Under the pieces are notes generated by a model. The model made no database searches. It saw nothing but the letters and a program-made list of their open reading frames with translations, and was not told the DNA's origin. A DNA stretch of 64,000 bases from Thermoplasmata archaeon (GTDB lineage: Archaea > Thermoplasmatota > Thermoplasmata > Lutacidiplasmatales > UBA184). Both the position numbers and the translations under genes were made by a program. The stretch lies in assembly GCA_021802125.1 (NCBI GenBank), contig JAKAAX010000002.1, positions 186,001 through 250,000 of the forward strand, in the 5' to 3' direction. Each line of letters opens with the position of its first letter. Position 1 is the first letter of the stretch. Below are positions 25,419 through 33,920 of this stretch, one piece after another.

Positions 25419-26318
25419 TCACTTCGTTTGGAGCTTCTCGAGGACCTGTGCCTGACGCTGCGCCCTAATAAAGAGCGCCTCGACGGTCTCAGGTGTGGGG
25501 AAGGCCGCGCCAAGCGCGACCGCCCGCGCTTCGCGTTGGGCCTGAGCCAGTAGCAGGGGCATCGTCTCGGGCGTCGCCCAGGCGAGCTCGGTGGCGAGCT
25601 TCAGGGCGTGGCGGTGCGCACGGCCGAAGTCCGCGCGGATCGCGTCCAGGTCGACCGCGAGCGAGTCGCGGGGATAGTAGAAGTCCTGCTCCACGGCGCC
25701 CCGGAGCATGAGCCCGACCTCGAGCGGGAGGATCTCGAGCCGCGTGAGCATGGTCGCGACCTCGCGGGAGATCACGCCACCTTGCTTCACGATCGTGGCG
25801 TCCTTCTTCAGAACGACCTTCCCTTTCTCGATTGCGGCAGGGAACCCCGCGTGCTGGAGCTCTCCGACGATGGGGCCAGGCTTGAAGGAGGTCTCGCCGG
25901 CCTGGACGGTGATGTCCTTGGGGGCGTGCTCGCCCCCTCGGGCGGGCGCCGGCTGCCGGGTCTTCTCGAGGGACTGGTAGAGGGCAAAGGGGTTCGACTT
26001 CGAGAGCAGGATCGCCGTCTGGTCGGAGACCAGCGGGAGGAGCTGCTTCAGTGACGGGCGGTTCTTCGCCGCTTGCTCGAGGGCGTGGGTGATGAGCGAG
26101 TTCGGAGCGACCCGGATCGGGTTCCCCTTCATCGCCAGCTCCCGGCGCATGGACTGCAGAGCGGGGGCGGGGACACCACGGATCGCGACGACGGCCACGA
26201 CCGGGTGTTCGTCCACCTCCTTCGCGAGGCGCTGGACGGAGGCCTTCTTCCGCTGACGCGTCGCGCTGGTTTCGCGCGCGTGGTGCGTCGGGGTCACAGA
26301 GTGAGCTGCAGCGGCCAT
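25419..26318 (-). CDS. rpl10: Ribosomal protein L10/P0 (acidic stalk base)
   Basis: 299 residues. The 23S-binding domain (AKEVDEHPVVAVVAIRGVPA, QSMRRELAMKGNPIRVAPNS), the insertion domain (SNPFALYQSLEKTRQPAPAR, KDITVQAGETSFKPGPIVGE) and the long C-terminal helix that carries L12 dimers are visible. The protein ends at KLQTK right after the helical spine. The acidic tail ending in a GLF/LFG motif, shared by most archaeal P0 and L12 proteins, is absent here, although L12 next door has it. Either a lineage trait or a 3' truncation. Confidence 0.95.
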   Translation of the reverse strand: MAAAAHSVTPTHHARETSATRQRKKASVQRLAKEVDEHPVVAVVAIRGVPAPALQSMRRELAMKGNPIRVAPNSLITHALEQAAKNRPSLKQLLPLVSDQTAILLSKSNPFALYQSLEKTRQPAPARGGEHAPKDITVQAGETSFKPGPIVGELQHAGFPAAIEKGKVVLKKDATIVKQGGVISREVATMLTRLEILPLEVGLMLRGAVEQDFYYPRDSLAVDLDAIRADFGRAHRHALKLATELAWATPETMPLLLAQAQREARAVALGAAFPTPETVEALFIRAQRQAQVLEKLQTK

Positions 26319-26354
26319 GGTGTTCTCCTTCCTCCCCTCGCGCCAGCTACCGAC

Positions 26355-26993
26355 CTACCAGAGCCTCACCGAGGGGCCCATGCTGGTCTTGACGTAGACG
26401 CTGGCGATGTTGTGCCGGCCCTGCTCCAGCTTCGCGACGACCCGGTTCAGCACGAGCTGAAGGTTCTCGGCGAGCTGCTCGGGGGGCATGTCGCGGGTGC
26501 CGAACGGGGCGTGGAACGTCCGCTTGCCCTTGTTGCGGACCCGGATGCCGCGCTTGAGGTTCTGGATGATCGGCGTGGGGTCCGTCCCGGGCATGATGGG
26601 ACGAGGGACCTTCCCACGGGGACCCATGACCTGACCGAGCCGCTTACCGATCATCGGCATCATCGGGGCTTCGGCGAGGAAGAAATCGATCGCGTTGACC
26701 TGCTTGCGCGAGACGCGCTTGGTCTTGAACAGCTCCTCGATCTGGTCGGGCGTGATGACAAGGTCGGCGACGCTGCGAACCTTCTGGGCCATCTCGGGGC
26801 TCGCGAAGACTGCGACCTTGATCGGCTTGCCGCGACCCTTCGGGAGCGTCACGTCCTCCTCGACGCGGTTCTTCGGGAGCGTCAGGTCCAGTTCCTTCAG
26901 GTTGACCGAGACCTCGACGCTCTCCAGGAAGCTGCGCTCGGGAGCGGCCTTGAGGGCCTCCTGGATGGCTTCGACCGGGGTCTTATCGGGCAT
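26355..26993 (-). CDS. rpl1: Ribosomal protein L1
   Basis: 212 residues from ATG 26993, normal length for archaeal L1. Family segments: FLESVEVSVNLKELDLTLPK, VAVFASPEMAQKV, FLAEAPMMPMIGKRLGQVMG, GPRGKVPRPI and the C-terminal ASVYVKTSMGPSVRLW. L1 forms the mobile stalk at the E site and in archaea can repress its own operon. A strong TATA (CTTTTATATG) 41 nt upstream gives a leader of about a dozen nt. First gene of L1-L10-L12. Confidence 0.97.
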   Translation of the reverse strand: MPDKTPVEAIQEALKAAPERSFLESVEVSVNLKELDLTLPKNRVEEDVTLPKGRGKPIKVAVFASPEMAQKVRSVADLVITPDQIEELFKTKRVSRKQVNAIDFFLAEAPMMPMIGKRLGQVMGPRGKVPRPIMPGTDPTPIIQNLKRGIRVRNKGKRTFHAPFGTRDMPPEQLAENLQLVLNRVVAKLEQGRHNIASVYVKTSMGPSVRLW

Positions 26994-27029
26994 GGCTGCG
27001 TACCGTGCGGCGGCGCGAGAGGAAGGTCC

Positions 27030-27038
27030 ATATAAAAG
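27030..27038 (-). promoter_or_regulatory. Strong TATA box of the L1-L10-L12 operon
   Basis: CTTTTATAT on the minus strand, the best TATA match in the window, centred about 41 nt before the L1 ATG, so unlike many neighbours this mRNA should carry a short leader. Confidence 0.75.
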
Positions 27039-27537
27039 ACTAGGGAGCCGGCGGGCGGTCGCTTGGGCCGGGACCCCCCGCACGCCGGTGTCTCCGAGGG
27101 AGCGCCGAACGCTCCGACCGCCGAGCCGGTCGGTTGGAGGTCGGTGAGAACTGCCCGGGGCTCGAGGAAAGCGGGACCTGGCCCGATTTCGCTGTGCTCG
27201 CCCACGAGAGGGCCGGCGCGAGCGCCGCGTTCATGGCTCCCCGATCGGAGGACCCGTCCCGAGCCGCGACCCAGGATCGACATCGGCGGTGGCTTCCTCG
27301 TCCGGACCCGCCCGCCCAGCGATCCTGAGGAGCGGAGCCGGACCCGGGGTTCCTCGTCTGCGCAAATCATTCGCGAGAATATCTGCCGACTCCGGTTTCG
27401 ATGGGCGAAACACATCGCAGACGAGGAAGCACGGGGCTCTTTCGTTTCTCGAAGGTTGGGAAGCGCTCTCCTTCTTCTCCAGGATGTGGCGGACCTCCAA
27501 CGGTCCGGTCGTTGCCCGGAGCGGTCGGTCGTGGGGC

Positions 27538-27831
27538 CTACGACGAGGGCTCTTCCGCGTCGCGGACGGGGAGACCCTGATGGTCCTCCTGCCCGCAGCA
27601 GGCGAGAGGGTTCTGCCCGTGTCGGCAGACCCCGACGGTGCCGGAGCTCTCGTGGACGAAGCCCATGCCGTCGACGAACCGGAGGGTGCCCTCGCACCAG
27701 TGGCAGGTCTTGGGTGTCGAGTAGGAGTTCTCCCGGGCCTTCCGACAGGCGGGGCAGAGGTCGCTCGGCCGCTCTGTGCCATCCTCCGTGCCGACCGTGA
27801 TCCCACAGTTCCAGCAGCGGTAGAACGGCAT
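27538..27831 (-). CDS. Small multi-zinc-ribbon protein
   Basis: 97 residues from ATG 27831, preceded by a GGAGGGGAG ribosome-binding sequence. Four Cys/His clusters: YRCWNCG, DLCPACR, KTCHWCEG and VCRHGQNPLACCG, enough for two zinc sites. The spacing of paired CxxC knuckles resembles small archaeal zinc-ribbon proteins that bind nucleic acid or protein. No family name recognised. The gene is divergent from the alpha/beta hydrolase fusion gene. Confidence 0.75.
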   Translation of the reverse strand: MPFYRCWNCGITVGTEDGTERPSDLCPACRKARENSYSTPKTCHWCEGTLRFVDGMGFVHESSGTVGVCRHGQNPLACCGQEDHQGLPVRDAEEPSS

Positions 27832-28033
27832 CTCTCCCCTCCGTGAGCGTTCGCCGACCCTGAGCGACGCGGCCCCAAAAGGTGTTGTGGTGGGCCGCGG
27901 CGTACGGACGGTCCCACGGGGCCGCGAAGATGCGTGCACCCAAACCGCTATTATGCGGCACCCTTCGGTGCGACCTGCAAGCGTTCCCCCTCTGGCGCCC
28001 CGCGTCCCGAGGGAGGTCCCGCTGGCCACCTGC

Positions 28034-30055
28034 ATGGTCGAGCTCCTGACCGAGACCCGGAAGCTGGGATCCGCTTGGGCCCAGTTCGACGCTTACTGGG
28101 CCCAGCCGATGCAGGCCATCCGCGACGCCCCTGGCCTCATCGTCGTGCATACCATCCTCGGGCTGACCGAGCACGAGCGGGCGCTCGCCCGCACGTTCGC
28201 GTCGCTGGGATTCGTCAGCGTGGCTCCCGACCTCTACAGTCACCAGCGCATGCAGGTCCCGGCCGAGGACGCCCGCGAGGTGGAGAGGATCCTGCGCGAT
28301 GTGCCCTTCGAGAGCGACCGGACCTTCGTGCACGGGTTCGAGGAGTCGATCGCCACCCTTTCCCGGCAGGACCAGGAACGCCTCCGGAAGGCCGCTCGGG
28401 TCTCCGTTTACTCTCCCGACCCCAACGCTCTCTCGGACCTGAAGGTCTGCGTGGCCACCCTGCGCGCGACCCCTGGAGTGGACCACGAGAACATCGCGTG
28501 CCTGGGCATGAGCATGGGCGGCGGGTACGCCTGGACGCTCGCCACCGTGGAACCGAACGTCAAGGCCACCGTGATCTTCTACGGCCGGCCCCTGCTCCCC
28601 TACGACCAGCTCGACCGGCTGAAGGGCGCGGTCCTGGCGATCCACGCCGGGGAGGACACCCGGCTCACCGACCTTCTCCCCGAGCTCGAGGCGGAGATGT
28701 CCTCCCGAGGGAGGTCCTTCACGCACATCACCTACCCCAAGGTCCACCACGGGTTCCTCAACCCGGACGCCCGGACGTACCACCAGGGCTGCGCGCGCGA
28801 CGCGCTCTTCCAGGTCCTCTCGTTCCTCCGCGAGTCGGAGGGTGCCCTACCCAAGGAGGCCGAAGCGGCGCTGACGGGCCGGAAGCTTCCCGCGGAAGCC
28901 GCTCCGCCGGCGCGGACACCTGCTCCAGCGACAGAGGAAGCGATCTCCCAGGAGGCTGCGCCCGCTGCGGCGGAGCCCGCTCCGGCGGAGCCCGCTGCGG
29001 TTGCCGAAGCGGTGGAAGCGACCGATCTGGGCCCCTCCTCCGAGGAGGAAAAGGAGGAGGCCGTGGAAGAGCCTCCCGTCGAGGAAGGCACGGAGGCGCA
29101 GGAGGCGGAACCCTCCCAAGAGGTCCCTTCCTCCAACGAACCCGCCGAAGAAGAGGCGACGGAGGTCCTCCAGGCCTCGGCGGAGGAATCCTCCGAGGGA
29201 GCCGAGCCCTCTCCCGAGGAAGCGAAGGAGGAGCCCGCCCCGCTTCCCTCCGTATCCGAGCCCTCATCCACGACCGTCACCGCCGCGCCTCCTCCTCCTC
29301 CTCCTCCTCCTCCCGAAGAGGCCCCTGCCCCTCCCGAGGAAGAGGGCCCCGCAGAGGACGAGGGGTCGGTCCCCGAGGAGGCTTCCGTCCCTCCTTCCCC
29401 TCCGCCCCAGGCCGAGATCTCCGAGACGACCGCCGAGGAGCCGGAGGTCGAGGCTCCCCCTTCGGAGACCGTGGCAGCTCTGCGGCGCTCCAAGACCAAG
29501 GCCGAAGTGAGCGCCGCCGACGTGGAACTGCTGCTGAAGGGGCACGTCCCCCTCGGGTCCGCGCGCAGGAGCGGAACTGCCCCTGCTCCCTCGGGGAAGT
29601 CAGGGAAGGGAGGCGCGGCCCCCCGTTCCTCCCCCTCGAAGGAGGAGAAGGCCCGTCCGGTCCCGCCGAAAGAGCAGGAACGCGAGAAAGCGAAGGCGCG
29701 GGAGCGAGAACGCGAGCGGGAGCGCGAGAAGGAGCGCGAGCGCGAGAAGGAACGGGAGCTCGAGAAGGAGCGACGCGAGGAGGCGCGGCTGAAGGAGGCC
29801 GCCAAGGCTCGCGAGCACGAGCGTCAGGCTGCCGCCGAGCGCGAGGAGGAGAAGGCCCGGGAACGCGCGCGGGCCGCCCGAGAGAAAGAGCGCGAGCGGG
29901 CCAAGGAACTGGAAGCCCAGAAAGCCCGTGCGCGGGAGGCCGCCAAGGCACGGCCGAGCGGCCACGAGAAGGGCAGCCCAAAGCCGCGATCAAGCTCCTC
30001 CGCCAAGCCGAAGCCCCCGGAGAAAGGCAAGGGCCCTTCCCGCAAGGCTAAATAG
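28034..30055 (+). CDS. Dienelactone-hydrolase-like protein with long disordered and charged helical tail
   Basis: 673 residues from ATG 28034 (an in-frame ATG at 27953 would add 27 residues). Residues 1-270 are a DLH-type alpha/beta hydrolase: GLIVVHTILGLTEHERALA, nucleophile elbow CLGMSMGGGYAW with Ser ~160, acid in HAGEDTRL and histidine in KVHHGFLNP. Residues ~275-485 are Pro/Glu/Ala/Ser-rich and acidic, including a poly-Pro run. A short conserved-looking island TKAEVSAADVELLLKGHVPL follows, then ~100 residues of alternating Glu/Arg/Lys (EREREREKEREREKE) forming a single-alpha-helix-like segment, then a basic Ser/Lys/Pro tail. The enzyme part is probably active; the tail suggests scaffolding or nucleic-acid/ribosome contact. 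It ends 25 bp before L44e. Confidence 0.8.
   Translation: MVELLTETRKLGSAWAQFDAYWAQPMQAIRDAPGLIVVHTILGLTEHERALARTFASLGFVSVAPDLYSHQRMQVPAEDAREVERILRDVPFESDRTFVHGFEESIATLSRQDQERLRKAARVSVYSPDPNALSDLKVCVATLRATPGVDHENIACLGMSMGGGYAWTLATVEPNVKATVIFYGRPLLPYDQLDRLKGAVLAIHAGEDTRLTDLLPELEAEMSSRGRSFTHITYPKVHHGFLNPDARTYHQGCARDALFQVLSFLRESEGALPKEAEAALTGRKLPAEAAPPARTPAPATEEAISQEAAPAAAEPAPAEPAAVAEAVEATDLGPSSEEEKEEAVEEPPVEEGTEAQEAEPSQEVPSSNEPAEEEATEVLQASAEESSEGAEPSPEEAKEEPAPLPSVSEPSSTTVTAAPPPPPPPPPEEAPAPPEEEGPAEDEGSVPEEASVPPSPPPQAEISETTAEEPEVEAPPSETVAALRRSKTKAEVSAADVELLLKGHVPLGSARRSGTAPAPSGKSGKGGAAPRSSPSKEEKARPVPPKEQEREKAKAREREREREREKEREREKERELEKERREEARLKEAAKAREHERQAAAEREEEKARERARAAREKERERAKELEAQKARAREAAKARPSGHEKGSPKPRSSSSAKPKPPEKGKGPSRKAK
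29288..29312 (+). repeat. CCT trinucleotide repeat (poly-proline)
   Basis: About eight consecutive CCT triplets encode a poly-Pro run inside the acidic linker of the hydrolase fusion. Such tracts are prone to length change without loss of frame. Confidence 0.7.
30046..30055 (+). promoter_or_regulatory. TATA-like box overlapping a stop codon, for L44e
   Basis: GGCTAAATAG overlaps the TAG stop of the preceding gene and is centred 29 nt before the L44e ATG at 30080, so the L44e cluster can start its own leaderless transcript. Confidence 0.55.
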
Positions 30056-30079
30056 AGACTCCCGCTCGGCGGCCCGCCT

Positions 30080-30370
30080 ATGCATTTCCCCAAGGAGATG
30101 ATGACGTACTGCCCCAAGTGCAAGAAGCACACGGAGCACGACATCGAGAAAGGGAAGAAGCGAGCCGCCAGCGAGCTCGCCTGGGGACAGCGCCGATTCC
30201 GCCGCGCGCAGCGCGGTTACGGCGGTTTCCCCCGACCCAAGCCCGAGGGGCGCGCCAAGGCCGTCCGCCGGGTCTACCTGAAGTACAAGTGCACGAAGTG
30301 CAAGTACGTCGTCCAGCCGAAGTCTTTCCGCTCGGCGCAGCTCGAGCTATCGGAGAAGAAGGGTCGATGA
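30080..30370 (+). CDS. rpl44e: Ribosomal protein L44e
   Basis: 96 residues. Archaeal/eukaryal L44e with the zinc knuckle pairs YCPKCKKHTEH and YKCTKCKYV, the AWGQRRFRRAQRGYGGFPRP core, and KRVYLKY-type strand. Part of the large subunit near the E site. Its stop overlaps the start of S27e by 4 nt (30367-30370). First of the conserved archaeal order L44e-S27e-aIF2alpha-Nop10. Confidence 0.97.
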   Translation: MHFPKEMMTYCPKCKKHTEHDIEKGKKRAASELAWGQRRFRRAQRGYGGFPRPKPEGRAKAVRRVYLKYKCTKCKYVVQPKSFRSAQLELSEKKGR

Positions 30371-30582
30371 CGCCACCGGAAGAGGAGGGCCTTCCCCCCG
30401 TTGACGCGCCGAGGACCCGGGCGCCGTTCGTCGTCGTGAAGTGCAAGGACTGCTCGAAGGAGCACGTCGTCTTCTCCCGCCCCGCGACCGCGGTCAACTG
30501 CAGCATCTGCGGCGCACCCCTGGCCAAGCCCGCAGGCGGGCGTGGCGAGTTCCTGGGCGAGGTCGTCCGGACGGTGGCGTGA
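30367..30582 (+). CDS. rps27e: Ribosomal protein S27e
   Basis: 71 residues from ATG 30367. The C4 zinc finger KCKDCSKEHVVFSRPAT...NCSICGAPL is diagnostic. A short Pro/Glu leader (residues 1-18) precedes the usual start of the fold. Small-subunit protein, translationally coupled to L44e. Confidence 0.96.
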   Translation: MTPPEEEGLPPVDAPRTRAPFVVVKCKDCSKEHVVFSRPATAVNCSICGAPLAKPAGGRGEFLGEVVRTVA

Positions 30583-30612
30583 TCTCCCTCCCCTAGGAGG
30601 GACCGAGGCTCG

Positions 30613-31389
30613 ATGCCGCTCAGAGGAGAGTTCCCCGAGGAGGGGGAGCATGTCGTCGCGACCGTCCAGTCGGTGCGCAACTTCGGCGCGTTCGTCTCTC
30701 TGGACGAGTACGAGAACCGCGAGGCGTTCATCCACCTCTCCGAGGTGGCCACGGGGTGGGTCAAGTACATCCGCGACTACATTCGGGAAGGCCAGAAGAT
30801 CGTCGCCCGGATCATCCACGTCGACCGGGAGTCCAAGCAGATCGACCTCTCGCTCAAGCGGATCAACGAGCACCAGCGGCGCGAGAAGCTCCAGTCCTGG
30901 AAGAACGAGCAGCGCGCGGACCGGTTGCTGACCGTCGTCGCGCAGGGACTGAAGCTCGACCTTCCGCAGGCCTACCAGCAGTTCGGCGAAGGGCTCGTCG
31001 AGAAGTACGGCTCGCTCTTCAAGGCCTTCGAGGTCGCCTCGCTCGAGCCGAAGAAGCTCACCCAGGACGGCTTCAAGGGCGCCTGGGTCCAGGCCTTCAC
31101 CAAGACCGCTCGCGACAACATCTCACCCCCCAAGGTCTCCGTCTCCGGGATCCTGGAGATCGCCCACCCCGGTCCGGACGGAGTGATCTTCGTGCGCAAG
31201 GCGCTGGGCGACGCCGAAGGCGTCACTCCCGGGTCCGTGGAGGTCCAGTACGTCGGGGCCCCGAAGTATCGCGTGGTCGTGACCGGGACCCAGTACAAGC
31301 AGGCCGAAGAGGTCCTTCGGAAGGCGAGCGACGCGGCCTTGGCCGCGATCAAGGGCGCCGGAGGGCGGGGAAGCTTCACGCACGCGTGA
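30613..31389 (+). CDS. eif2a: Translation initiation factor aIF2 alpha subunit
   Basis: 258 residues. N-terminal S1 domain GEHVVATVQSVRNFGAFVSL, LDEYENREAFIHLSEVATGW and KQIDLSLKRI; helical middle domain; C-terminal alpha-beta domain (VSGILEIAHPGPDGV, KYRVVVTGTQYKQAE) that binds aIF2 gamma. aIF2 delivers initiator Met-tRNA. A TAGGAGGGA ribosome-binding sequence precedes the ATG at 30613, consistent with an internal operon gene. Confidence 0.97.
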   Translation: MPLRGEFPEEGEHVVATVQSVRNFGAFVSLDEYENREAFIHLSEVATGWVKYIRDYIREGQKIVARIIHVDRESKQIDLSLKRINEHQRREKLQSWKNEQRADRLLTVVAQGLKLDLPQAYQQFGEGLVEKYGSLFKAFEVASLEPKKLTQDGFKGAWVQAFTKTARDNISPPKVSVSGILEIAHPGPDGVIFVRKALGDAEGVTPGSVEVQYVGAPKYRVVVTGTQYKQAEEVLRKASDAALAAIKGAGGRGSFTHA

Positions 31390-31418
31390 GCTCGTTCCAT
31401 CCCGCACGCCCTGCGAAC

Positions 31419-31643
31419 ATGACGCACGATGAGCTCCGGCGGTGCCGCGACTGCCGGAGGTACACCTTCGGCGAGGTCTGCCCGGCCTGCGGGGCGCCTA
31501 CGGGGAACCCGCACCCAGCGCGCTGGTCGCCGGAGGACCGCTATGCGCGCTACCGCCGCGCGCTGCTCGCGGAAGCCGCCCGGGAGGGTCGGGGCACCGC
31601 TGGGACCACCGCGCCAGCCTCAGAGGAGCCCGAGCAGCATTAA
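31419..31643 (+). CDS. nop10: Nop10 (H/ACA sRNP protein)
   Basis: 74 residues from ATG 31419. RRCRDCRRYTFGEVCPACGA gives the zinc ribbon, followed by the conserved PARWSPEDRYARYRRAL helix that contacts Cbf5. Required for pseudouridylation by H/ACA sRNPs. The last ~20 residues are a disordered extension. Standard position after aIF2 alpha in archaea. Confidence 0.96.
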   Translation: MTHDELRRCRDCRRYTFGEVCPACGAPTGNPHPARWSPEDRYARYRRALLAEAAREGRGTAGTTAPASEEPEQH

Positions 31644-31669
31644 GAGCCGCGCTGCCTTCCCGTGCGACG

Positions 31670-32182
31670 ATGCAACAGCGGATCAAGGTCGTCAATGAGA
31701 TCAGCGACCTTGTGCCGGTACTCCGAGCCGTGGACTCCCCGCTGAAGCTCCAGCTCTTCCAGCGCCTGACCGAGACCTGGCTCACCCTGCAGGACATCGA
31801 GGGAGAGTTCGGCAAGGAAGGCGTCAAGGTGCTCGGCTTCTTTGAGAAGCTGAAGCTCGTGGACAGCCGCTGGGTGTCACGGGAAGGGCGGAAGACCCCG
31901 GACAAGAGCTTCCACAGCTACTACTCCACGGTGAACATCAACACCACCGCCCCGCTCTCGGAGATCTCCGAGATCCTCTCCGTCGCGTCCATGGCGGAGA
32001 AGGACTACGGCCGTTTGGAGAAGCAGATCTACGACTGCATCGGGGACCAGGGCCGCTTCTTCTCCGACGTCGCGGAGGAGCTGAAGATGAGCGCGACCCG
32101 TCTGAAGGGGCTCATCAAGCGGTCGGAGAAGCTCGAGTTCCGGGGCCATCGGATCGAACGCTTGAACGGCGCCAACGACTGA
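31670..32182 (+). CDS. Tandem winged-helix DNA-binding protein in the translation cluster
   Basis: 170 residues. Two helix-turn-helix units are visible: an N-terminal ArsR-like one (SPLKLQLFQRLTETWLTLQD, DIEGEFGKEGVKVLGFFEKL) and a C-terminal one (FFSDVAEELKMSATRLKGLI), separated by a helical dimerisation-like segment. It lies 26 bp after Nop10 and 5 bp before Trm56, so it is in the translation/isoprenoid operon and may regulate it. No effector site is obvious. Confidence 0.8.
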   Translation: MQQRIKVVNEISDLVPVLRAVDSPLKLQLFQRLTETWLTLQDIEGEFGKEGVKVLGFFEKLKLVDSRWVSREGRKTPDKSFHSYYSTVNINTTAPLSEISEILSVASMAEKDYGRLEKQIYDCIGDQGRFFSDVAEELKMSATRLKGLIKRSEKLEFRGHRIERLNGAND

Positions 32183-32187
32183 GCCCC

Positions 32188-32904
32188 ATGGGTGAGGGTG
32201 CATCCCCCCGGCACGTCGAGGTCCTTCGACTGGGACACCGACCGGGACGCGACCCTCGGCTGACCACGCACCTGGCCCTCACGGCGCGCGCCTTCCGTGC
32301 TCAGGTCTTCCATCTCGAGCCCCCCGACGAGGAGCTCGCCCGAAGGGTGAGAGCGACGACGGAGCGCTTCGGCGGGACCTTCCGCGTGGAAGGGGTCCGG
32401 GCCTGGCGACCCCTTCTGAAGGGGTGGAAGGGCACCTCGGTCCATCTCACGATGTACGGCGAGGACCTGGACGAGGTGGCGCCACGGCTCCTGGCTTCGC
32501 CGGGACCGTACCTGGTGGTCGTCGGGGGGCCGAAGGTCCCCCGCGAGGTGTACGAGGCCTCGACGTTCAACGTCGCGGTGACCCACCAGCCCCACAGCGA
32601 GGTCGCCGCCCTCGCGATCACCCTCGACCGCTTTCTCGGCACCCCTCGTTCCGAACTGCGGGAAGGGGCACGGCTGCAGGTGCTGCCCGCCGCCCGGGGC
32701 AAGCGTGTCGTCGACAGGAACGGCCAGGACGTCCCCGGAGGGGAGTTCGACCCGGAGCTCGAAGAGGAAGGTGAGGAGGAGCGCCACGGAGAGGCGGATC
32801 AGGCGGTTCACCTGGCGCACCTCAGCGGATCCTCGCAGAAGGAGGCTCCTCCCCGGACGAGGGCGCGTTCACCGACGGGACCTGACACCCTGGAGCTCCA
32901 GTGA
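32188..32904 (+). CDS. trm56: tRNA (cytidine-56-2'-O)-methyltransferase Trm56
   Basis: 238 residues. The archaea-specific SPOUT enzyme that 2'-O-methylates C56 in the T loop. Signatures: VLRLGHRPGRDPRLTTHLAL near the N-terminus, VHLTMYG, YLVVVGGPKVPREVYE and FNVAVTHQPHSEVAALAI (the trefoil-knot SAM site). The last ~60 residues are an acidic and polar extension (ELEEEGEEERHGE) beyond the usual end. The stop overlaps the GTG start of mevalonate kinase. Confidence 0.93.
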   Translation: MGEGASPRHVEVLRLGHRPGRDPRLTTHLALTARAFRAQVFHLEPPDEELARRVRATTERFGGTFRVEGVRAWRPLLKGWKGTSVHLTMYGEDLDEVAPRLLASPGPYLVVVGGPKVPREVYEASTFNVAVTHQPHSEVAALAITLDRFLGTPRSELREGARLQVLPAARGKRVVDRNGQDVPGGEFDPELEEEGEEERHGEADQAVHLAHLSGSSQKEAPPRTRARSPTGPDTLELQ

Positions 32905-33920
32905 CGGACCGCATCCCGCCTTCGGGTCTTCCGCTCGCCTCGCACGCTCCGGGCAAGGCGATCCTGTTCGGCGAGCACGCCGTGGTCTTCGGGAAGACCG
33001 CGGTGGTCCTCGCCCTCGACATGGGCACCGACCTGGAGATCTCGGGGCTTCGGGGGCCCGGGAGCAGCACGTACAACGGCTCCGAACGGGCCGCCCGGGG
33101 CAACCCCTACCTGCAGACCTCGCTACGGACCCATCCCCCTCCTCAGCCCCTTGACCTACGGTGTCGCTCGCAGCTCCCCCGCGCCTCCGGGCTCGGCTCG
33201 TCGGCCGCCTTCACCGCGGGGCTGATGGCCGCGCTCCTGGGGATGGAAGGGGGCGCCGAACGGACGACCCTCGCCCTGGAGAGCTTCCGCGCGGAACGCC
33301 AGGCCCAGGGCGTAGGAAGCCCCGTCGACACGAGCGCCGCCGTCGCCGGAGGCGTCCTCTCCGTGGGCGCTCGGGCCCCCGGGGATAAGCTCTGGGAGCT
33401 TCCCGCTGAGGACGGTCGGCCCGCCTGGCATGTGGCGCGGCTTCCGGACCCCGGATGGACCTGGGTGGTGGGCTTCACCGGGGTCCCGAAGGACACCGCC
33501 ACGGTGGTCCGCCGGGTCGGCGAGAGGGTGAAGGCCCCCGACGGGCCCCGGCTGCTCGAGCGGATCGAGGAGATAGCTCTCCAGGGATGCGACGCGCTTC
33601 GTGCGGGCGACCGGGCCGCCGTGGGCCGGCTCATGAACGAGAACCAGCGGCAGCTCGTGGAGCTCGGGATCTCCCATCCCCGGCTGGACGACCTCATGAG
33701 GTCGGTCGAAAAGCTCGCCGTGGGTGCCAAGATCACCGGGGCGGGAGGAGGCGGGTCGATCATCGTCCTCCCGGGCCCCGGAGACGAACTTCGGGTGGGC
33801 CAGGCCATCTCGCACGCGGGCGGGGTCCCGTTCGTCGTGAAGGTTGCCTCGCGCGGGGCGTCCGTGCAGCCTCTCACCGGCGGTCCCCAGCCGCCTGGGG
33901 CCGGCAATCGCCGGGCCTAG
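32901..33920 (+). CDS. mvk: Mevalonate kinase
   Basis: 339 residues from a GTG overlapping the trm56 stop. GHMP-kinase motifs: APGKAILFGEHAVVFG (motif 1), RASGLGSSAAFTAGL (phosphate-binding loop), VGSPVDTSAAVAGG with the catalytic-type Asp, and VGAKITGAGGGGSII (motif 3). It makes mevalonate-5-phosphate for isoprenoid lipids, fitting the GGGP and UbiA-type synthases later in the window. Notable because Thermoplasmatales proper use a mevalonate-3-kinase route. Its last 4 nt overlap the convergent YchF-type gene. Confidence 0.95.
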   Translation: MTDRIPPSGLPLASHAPGKAILFGEHAVVFGKTAVVLALDMGTDLEISGLRGPGSSTYNGSERAARGNPYLQTSLRTHPPPQPLDLRCRSQLPRASGLGSSAAFTAGLMAALLGMEGGAERTTLALESFRAERQAQGVGSPVDTSAAVAGGVLSVGARAPGDKLWELPAEDGRPAWHVARLPDPGWTWVVGFTGVPKDTATVVRRVGERVKAPDGPRLLERIEEIALQGCDALRAGDRAAVGRLMNENQRQLVELGISHPRLDDLMRSVEKLAVGAKITGAGGGGSIIVLPGPGDELRVGQAISHAGGVPFVVKVASRGASVQPLTGGPQPPGAGNRRA

